Positions 5,850 through 9,812 of a stretch of 9,812 bases of DNA are shown here, piece by piece. Within the stretch, counting starts at the first letter, position 1, and each line of letters begins with the position of its first letter. The position numbers and the translations under genes were made by a program. The notes under the pieces are model-generated. The model ran no database searches and had not been told where the DNA came from. It saw only the letters and a list, made by a program, of their open reading frames with translations. The DNA is from Deltaproteobacteria bacterium (GTDB taxonomy: Bacteria > Myxococcota_A > UBA9160 > SZUA-336), in assembly GCA_030673955.1 (NCBI GenBank), contig DAOVBF010000021.1, positions 1 through 9,812 of the forward strand. Reading direction: 5' to 3'.

Positions 5850-6725
5850 CTATGTGCGCGAGTCAGCACGCAGATAGGACAGGACCTTTCGTGTCGCAGG
5901 AGAGCGGTTCAGTGTATAGAAGTGAATTCCTGGCACCTCCTTTTCGAGGAGCTCCTGGCACTGAGTGCGCGCGTAGGCCACTCCGAGCGCCTCCACCGCC
6001 CGCGCATCGTCCTGAATGCGTTCGAGCTCCGCCAGAAAGTCTGCCGGGAGGCTCGAGCCGTTGATCTGCGCCATACGTTTGATGCCGGGAACGCTGGTGA
6101 TCGGCATGATACCGGGCACGATCGGCACGTCGATCCCGATCTCCCGCGCCCGATCGACCAGCTTGAAGTAGTCGTCGTTCGTGAAGAAGAGCTGGGTGAT
6201 CAGGAACTCGCAGCCGACCTGTACCTTTCGCCGCAGGTTCTCGAGGTCCGTCTCGAAATCCGGTGCCTCCGGATGCTTCTCGGGGTGCGCTGCGCCGCCG
6301 ATGCAGAACGAAAAATGCTTTCTCACGTACCTCGCTAGGTCCGAGGCGTGAGGGAACCACTTCTCGCGCCGGATGACCGCCTCCTCCTCGGACGGTGGGT
6401 CGCCTCGCAACGCCAGGACGTTCTCGATCCCTTCCGCCTCGAGCCGCTCCAGCACCTCCCGGATCTCTTCCCGCGATGCGTCGACGCAGGTCAGATGGGC
6501 CATGGCTTCGATCCCGATCTCGCTTCGGATGCGTGAGACGATCTCGAGGGTCAGGTGGCGCCGCGATCGGTCGAGAGGGTAGGTGACGGAGACGAAGTCC
6601 GGCTCGAGACGGCGAAGCTCATCCAGGGTACTGAAGAGGTCGCGGACGCCCGCCTCGGTCTTCGGGGGGAAGAACTCGAAGGAGAACACGGGCTCACCCC
6701 GCTTGTATAGCTCCGCGATCCGCAT
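5850..6725 (-). CDS. metF: Methylenetetrahydrofolate reductase
   Basis: A 291-residue cytosolic FAD enzyme that reduces 5,10-methylenetetrahydrofolate to 5-methyltetrahydrofolate, the methyl donor for methionine synthesis. The TIM-barrel motifs are complete: FSFEFFPPKTEAG (14-26, with catalytic Glu17), DFVSVTYPLD (43-52), AHLTC (76-80), NVLALRGDPP (102-111, with Asp108), GGAAHPEKHPEAPD (143-156), LITQLFF (175-181, Gln178), VPGIMPI (203-209) and the C-terminal IHFYTLNRS (267-275). The size matches bacterial single-domain MetF. The reading frame stays open further upstream, but that extension is Ser/Arg/Pro-rich and overlaps the divergent PilZ gene. The chosen ATG at 6725 starts the usual MRIAELYK sequence and has AAGGGG (6731-6736) five bases upstream. 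No S-box or other methionine riboswitch is visible in the short upstream region. A PilZ gene lies downstream on the same strand. Confidence 0.96.
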   Translation of the reverse strand: MRIAELYKRGEPVFSFEFFPPKTEAGVRDLFSTLDELRRLEPDFVSVTYPLDRSRRHLTLEIVSRIRSEIGIEAMAHLTCVDASREEIREVLERLEAEGIENVLALRGDPPSEEEAVIRREKWFPHASDLARYVRKHFSFCIGGAAHPEKHPEAPDFETDLENLRRKVQVGCEFLITQLFFTNDDYFKLVDRAREIGIDVPIVPGIMPITSVPGIKRMAQINGSSLPADFLAELERIQDDARAVEALGVAYARTQCQELLEKEVPGIHFYTLNRSPATRKVLSYLRADSRT

Positions 6726-6789
6726 GTGTTCCCCTTTGCCCCGAGCGTCCACCTCAAGGCGTGCGAGCGACCCTCCGATTCTATCGTGT
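6726..6789. promoter_or_regulatory. Short divergent region between metF and PilZ-pyrF
   Basis: Only 64 bases separate the metF ATG from the preferred GTG start of the PilZ gene, so both promoters must be compact or overlap coding sequence. ATTCTATCG near 6779-6787 is the only AT-richer patch and might be a -10 region for the + strand, but I cannot pair it with a -35. Confidence 0.25.
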
Positions 6790-7146
6790 GTGGGTGGTTC
6801 CGCACGCGCGCGCCAGCGCATTCCGGTCGCTCCGCTCCGGGTCCGCTTCCTAGCGGAAGGCCTGGATGCGATCGGCGAGCTTATGGAGATCTCGCGCACG
6901 GGGGTGTTTGTACAGGCGGAGGAGTTTCCCCGTCCCGGAGCCGTCGTTGCGCTCCAGTTCTGGACACCCGCGGGTGAGCTCGTGGACCTGCGCGGCGAGG
7001 TGCGCTGGAACACCGAGGGACTGGCCAACGCGGACGGGCTCCGGGGGTTCGGGGTGCTCATGCACGAGCCCTCCCTCAAGTACCGCGAGTTCTTTCTCTG
7101 GGCCCAGGCCGAGAAGGAAGAGGAGCTCGAACCCGAGGAACTGTGA
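6790..7146 (+). CDS. PilZ-domain protein upstream of pyrF
   Basis: A PilZ domain of about 118 residues, resembling the stand-alone PilZ paralogues numerous in myxobacteria. Visible blocks are the Arg-rich entry ARARQRIPVAPLRVRF (5-20), the second block MEISRTGVFVQ (32-42), which reads ExSxxG where family members have (D/N)xSxxG, the strand VVALQFWTPAG, GEVRWN, and the ending GLRGFGVLMHEPS plus a helix to FFLWAQ. The tail is strongly acidic (EKEEELEPEEL). The substitution of Glu for the ligand-contacting Asp/Asn makes cyclic-di-GMP binding uncertain. The start is ambiguous: GTG 6790 keeps the gene clear of metF but has no Shine-Dalgarno, and in-frame ATG 6724 would overlap the metF start and add 22 residues. 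It ends 15 bases before pyrF and is probably co-transcribed with it. Confidence 0.8.
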   Translation: MGGSARARQRIPVAPLRVRFLAEGLDAIGELMEISRTGVFVQAEEFPRPGAVVALQFWTPAGELVDLRGEVRWNTEGLANADGLRGFGVLMHEPSLKYREFFLWAQAEKEEELEPEEL

Positions 7147-7161
7147 TATCTAAGAGCTCTG

Positions 7162-7839
7162 ATGGCGGGAGCTGGTCACAGTCGCCTCATCTTTGCCCTG
7201 GATGTCCCCTTGCTTGAGCAGGCTGAGCCGTGGGTGGCGCGGCTTGCGCCGCACGTGGACTACTTCAAGGTGGGCCTGGAGCTCTTTAGCTCGGCTGGAC
7301 CCGAGGCCGTGCGCATGGTCACGCGGCACGGCCAGGCCGGCGTGTTCCTGGACCTGAAGCTCCACGACATCCCGACGACCGTCGGGCGCGCGGCGTGCGT
7401 TGTGCGTGGACTCGGTGTGCGTATGCTCACCGTCCACGCGCAGGGCGGCCGGGCGATGCTGGAGGCGGCCGCGCGCGAAGCGGGCCCGGACCTCTGTCTT
7501 CTGGCAGTCACGCGCCTGACGAGCCAGGCGGCCGCGGTCGAGGAGGTTGTCGAGCTGGCGAGGCTCGCACAGCTGGCGGGCTGCGGTGGTGTGGTCTGCG
7601 CCGGGAGCGAGGCCGCCTCCGTGCGTAAGGCTGTCGGCACGGACTTTCGCATCGTGTGTCCGGGGGTTCGCGCACCGGGCTCGGACCGGGGGGATCAGGT
7701 TCGGGCGGTCACACCGTTCGAGGCGATTCACGCGGGCGCTGATTACATCGTGGTGGGCCGCCCGATTCGGGACGCTGCGGACCCGGTGCAGGCTGCCCGG
7801 GCGATCTCGGCTGAGGTCGCCCGGGCCCTGGCAAGCTGA
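7162..7839 (+). CDS. pyrF: Orotidine 5'-phosphate decarboxylase
   Basis: A 225-residue cytosolic TIM-barrel enzyme that decarboxylates OMP to UMP, the last step of de novo pyrimidine synthesis. Diagnostic residues are present: Asp14 in IFALDVP, Lys36 in YFKVGLE, and the catalytic charged network in VFLDLKLHDIPTTV (61-74: Asp64, Lys66, Asp69). Further motifs are TVHAQGG (90-96), AVTRLTS (115-121), CPGVRAPGSDRGDQ (166-179, phosphate-loop region) and YIVVGRPI (195-202, Arg200 binding phosphate). The length is normal for the short bacterial (type 1) enzyme. ATG 7162 has TAAGAG about five bases upstream, and 15 bases separate it from the PilZ stop. It converges with the small secreted-protein gene, leaving only seven bases between stop codons. 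Confidence 0.96.
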   Translation: MAGAGHSRLIFALDVPLLEQAEPWVARLAPHVDYFKVGLELFSSAGPEAVRMVTRHGQAGVFLDLKLHDIPTTVGRAACVVRGLGVRMLTVHAQGGRAMLEAAAREAGPDLCLLAVTRLTSQAAAVEEVVELARLAQLAGCGGVVCAGSEAASVRKAVGTDFRIVCPGVRAPGSDRGDQVRAVTPFEAIHAGADYIVVGRPIRDAADPVQAARAISAEVARALAS

Positions 7840-7846
7840 GGGGCGT

Positions 7847-8137
7847 TTACTCGGGCTCTGCGGCTTCGATCTTGGTCACCACGGAGCGGCCTTTGGCGCT
7901 CTTGTAATGGATGAGCACGGTCGCGCCGGGGGCCAGCGCTTCGAACCCGGTCACGCTCTCGGGCACGTAGAAGGTGTCGGCGCCGAGCTGAAGGGTCCGC
8001 AGCTCGGGGTTCACGGATATCACCGTCCCCGACACGGGGAGTTTCAACCCCTGTGCGAGGGCCGGCGCCGGAGCCGAGCCCAACGCGAGCAGGAGCAGCC
8101 CGATCAGAACGCTGGTCAGAATCCATCGTGTTGGCAT
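7847..8137 (-). CDS. Small exported protein, 96 aa, signal peptide plus beta-rich domain
   Basis: The protein starts with a clear Sec signal: MPTRW, a hydrophobic core ILTSVLIGLLLLALG, and an AxA-type cleavage region APALAQ, with cleavage probably near residues 28-29. The mature part is about 67 residues and beta-rich: SGTVISVNPELRTLQLG, TFYVPESV, LAPGATVLIHYKS and SVVTKIEAAE. This pattern (a GxV start, a measured quantity, then a value-returning strand) resembles small OB-like domains such as DUF5666/DUF1344, but I cannot assign a family with confidence. The start at 8137 is supported by GGAGG (8148-8152) ten bases upstream; Met codons farther upstream would put that site inside the coding region. 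It follows the pilY1-like gene by 19 bases on the same strand and is probably co-expressed, suggesting a periplasmic or surface accessory role (inference). Confidence 0.78.
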   Translation of the reverse strand: MPTRWILTSVLIGLLLLALGSAPAPALAQGLKLPVSGTVISVNPELRTLQLGADTFYVPESVTGFEALAPGATVLIHYKSAKGRSVVTKIEAAEPE

Positions 8138-8147
8138 GGCTGACTTT

Positions 8148-8152
8148 CCTCC
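8148..8152 (-). promoter_or_regulatory. Shine-Dalgarno of the small exported protein
   Basis: GGAGG on the minus strand, within GGGAGGAAAG, lies ten bases before ATG 8137 and only a few bases after the pilY1-like stop (8157-8159). It selects the start that leaves a proper signal peptide. Confidence 0.65.
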
Positions 8153-8156
8153 CATG

Positions 8157-9812
8157 CTAGAAGAGCTGTCGCCAGTAGATGAGCTCGACCGGCGGTGGTG
8201 GTGTGACGGGCACATCGAACTCGAAGACGTTCCCGAGGGACGTCTGCCCGATCAACACCACCTTGTAGCTCGTGATGGTGATGCGAGGATGTGTGGGCGC
8301 GCCCGGGCCGAGGTAGAGCGTCCGCTGAGCGTTGCCCGCCGCCGCGGTTTCGTCGATCAGCCCGCCGGCGTTCTCCAGGGTGAACACCCAGATGTTGGTA
8401 TCGCCGGTGGCGCCGCAGATGTCCCCGCTCGGGTCGTCGGGTAGATAGCTCAGGGTGAGCAGGATCCCGCCGAACAGGATGTGGTTCGTGATGAACTTCT
8501 CGCCGTCCGGCAGCTTGATGAAGTACCCGTCGTCATCCGGGTCGGAGTCGGTGGAAAGGTTCGACACGTCGTTCAGGCCGCGTATCTTGCCGTCCACGAG
8601 CACATGGCCCTCGCGGAGCGTGAGCCAGCCGCTGTTGGGGTCGGTGGGCTCGATGCCGAGAGGCACGCGGTCCCAGACCACCCAGAAGCGGTTGTTGTCG
8701 TCGTCCGCCGGGTCTCCCTCGTAGGTGGGGCTTGTCCGCTCCCCGCTCCCGAAGGCCAGCACGAGCTCGCCGTTCAGATAGGTGGCGACAGGCGGGAAGA
8801 AGATGCTGTGGTGGTGGAGACCACCAGCCCCCAGCGTCGCTGGATCGGACTTGAAGAAGAGTCCCACCGGCCAGCTGTCCATGATGCCGTCGCTGGTGTC
8901 GTCGTCTCCCACCAGGGAGATGTCCCAGCGCCATATCTGACCGCCGAGATCTCCGACATAGACCACATCCGAGAAGCCGTCGAAGTCCAGATCCAGCACG
9001 GCGGGCGTGCTCGGAATCGAGAAGCGCATCTGGTTCAGGACCTCGCTCGGGTCGGGGTCGAAGAGGACCTGACCGATGAGCTGGCCCGTGTCCATAGCCA
9101 CCATGAAGATGCCCTTGCTCGTGTTGGTCCAGGCCGCACTGCTGGGATCGGAGACGTAAGCCGCCAGGTTCGGATCCCCGTCCTTGCGGTAGCCGCCGGC
9201 GAAGATGGCGACCCACCGCTCGCGGCAGGCTCCGTCATCGCTGTTATCGAATCCGCACAGGTCCGTGGTGCCCGCCCTGACCTTCACACGCGTGATGACC
9301 GGCTCGGACCAGGTCTCGCCGAGCGGGGCGTCCGACTCGTCGAACTCCCAGAGCAGCTTCGGATAGGGACCGTGAGGGCCACCTACTGCATCCGGGTCCG
9401 TGACATCCAGTGCGAGGTAGCCGCTCCCGCCCTGACGCATGCCCGTGACCAGCACGGTCGCCCACTCATCGGCCTCCTTGCTGGGGTCGCTCGGACTGCT
9501 GGGAAGCCACACGTCGGCCGCCGAGGGGCTGCCGTCCACGTAGTAGTACTGGCGCGGCAGGTTGCGCGGGATGTACTTGAGCTTGTCGAGCAGGAAGCCC
9601 GGAACGTACCCGAACCCCTCCTCACCGCTGCCGAGATCGTAGTAGCCGTCTTCCGTCTCCGGCGTGGCGGGATTGTCGCCCGAATGGAACTCGCCGCCGT
9701 CGAAGCCGTGCAGCATGCCGTCATTTGCGCCGACGTAGATCCTGCGCTCGCGCTGGCCGTGCTGGCCGAGGAAGGAGCTCGCGTCATGCGGCGGTCCGAA
9801 AGCCTCCTCCCG
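8157..9812 (-). CDS. pilY1: PilY1-like type IV pilus tip protein, C-terminal part (5' end outside the window)
   Basis: The frame is open to the window edge, so 551 C-terminal residues are visible and the N-terminus lies beyond base 9812. The hallmark RRIYVGANDGMLHGFDGG (codons near 9690-9745) opens the PilY1 beta-propeller domain. Further family features follow: GSPSAADVW, TVLVTGMRQGGSGYLALDVTDP, LLWEFDES, GGYRKDG, and the calcium loop DLDFDGFSD at 8967-8993 followed by VVYVGDLGGQIWRWDIS. Later blocks are LPDGEKFITNHILFGGILLTLSYLPD and the typical ending YWRQLF. PilY1 proteins are secreted adhesins and pilus-tip assembly factors that use calcium to regulate pilus extension and retraction. A second acidic patch, DSDPDDDG (8535-8558), might also bind metal. 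The first Met in this frame, at 9716, lies inside the conserved motif and is not a start. A small exported protein gene follows it. Confidence 0.9.
   Translation of the reverse strand, partial: REEAFGPPHDASSFLGQHGQRERRIYVGANDGMLHGFDGGEFHSGDNPATPETEDGYYDLGSGEEGFGYVPGFLLDKLKYIPRNLPRQYYYVDGSPSAADVWLPSSPSDPSKEADEWATVLVTGMRQGGSGYLALDVTDPDAVGGPHGPYPKLLWEFDESDAPLGETWSEPVITRVKVRAGTTDLCGFDNSDDGACRERWVAIFAGGYRKDGDPNLAAYVSDPSSAAWTNTSKGIFMVAMDTGQLIGQVLFDPDPSEVLNQMRFSIPSTPAVLDLDFDGFSDVVYVGDLGGQIWRWDISLVGDDDTSDGIMDSWPVGLFFKSDPATLGAGGLHHHSIFFPPVATYLNGELVLAFGSGERTSPTYEGDPADDDNNRFWVVWDRVPLGIEPTDPNSGWLTLREGHVLVDGKIRGLNDVSNLSTDSDPDDDGYFIKLPDGEKFITNHILFGGILLTLSYLPDDPSGDICGATGDTNIWVFTLENAGGLIDETAAAGNAQRTLYLGPGAPTHPRITITSYKVVLIGQTSLGNVFEFDVPVTPPPPVELIYWRQLF
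8967..8993 (-). other. Calcium-binding loop of the PilY1-like protein
   Basis: Nine residues, DLDFDGFSD, match a DxDxDGxxD EF-hand-like loop at the place where characterised PilY1 proteins bind calcium, directly before the conserved VYVGDLGGQIWRWD segment. All acidic ligand positions are intact. Confidence 0.75.

Noticed and set aside
6726..7079. N-terminal extension of the metF frame
   Set aside because: Low-complexity Ser/Arg/Pro sequence antisense to the PilZ gene; MetF proteins start near MRIAELYK, which has its own ribosome site.
8157..9716. Start of the pilY1-like gene at Met 9716
   Set aside because: The frame remains open to the window edge and this Met lies inside the conserved GANDGMLHGFD motif, so the gene is truncated by the window and does not start here.
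1..9812. CRISPR arrays, tRNA or rRNA genes, insertion sequences, phage or toxin-antitoxin genes
   Set aside because: No regularly spaced repeats, cloverleaf-like sequences, transposase motifs or terminal inverted repeats were found by eye on either strand.

Overview
The window is GC-rich chromosomal DNA from a Gram-negative bacterium. Its gene content includes a PilY1-type pilus adhesin, two PilZ proteins, a diguanylate cyclase response regulator and a bacterial PAC2 protein. This mix fits the former Deltaproteobacteria and relatives (Myxococcota, Desulfobacterota, Binatota-like), but that placement is an inference from content and not a phylogenetic result. I see no mobile element, tRNA, rRNA, CRISPR array or phage gene.

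Left part (1-2700): a RocG/GudB-type glutamate dehydrogenase on the + strand converges on a two-gene minus-strand unit, in which an unrecognised helical 156-aa protein lies upstream of a classical short-chain dehydrogenase/reductase.

Middle (2700-5330): a divergent intergenic region holds a hairpin and a probable 36-aa single-span membrane protein. After it comes a + strand signalling pair, an Hpt phosphotransfer protein and a REC-GGDEF diguanylate cyclase. Their coding regions overlap by the four bases TTGA, with TTG as the start of the second gene. A PAC2-family protein with strong family motifs follows about 90 bp later and ends at a repeat-and-hairpin cluster shared with the convergent PilZ gene.

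Right part (5320-9812): on the minus strand, metF (methylenetetrahydrofolate reductase) is followed by a PilZ protein. Divergent from metF, on the + strand, a second PilZ protein is followed within 15 nt by pyrF (OMP decarboxylase). At the right edge, on the minus strand, the C-terminal 551 residues of a PilY1-like protein (its N-terminus lies outside the window) are followed 19 nt later by a small signal-peptide protein.

Cyclic-di-GMP and type IV pilus functions recur: one cyclase that keeps its active site and product-inhibition site, two PilZ domains whose usual ligand-binding Asp/Asn is replaced, and PilY1. They sit in separate transcription units mixed with housekeeping metabolism, so a shared circuit is only a hypothesis. 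Most of the window looks like ordinary chromosome. The points most worth a second look are the coupled Hpt/GGDEF pair, the PAC2 gene beside it, the altered PilZ motifs, the 36-aa membrane ORF and the 5253-5326 repeat cluster.
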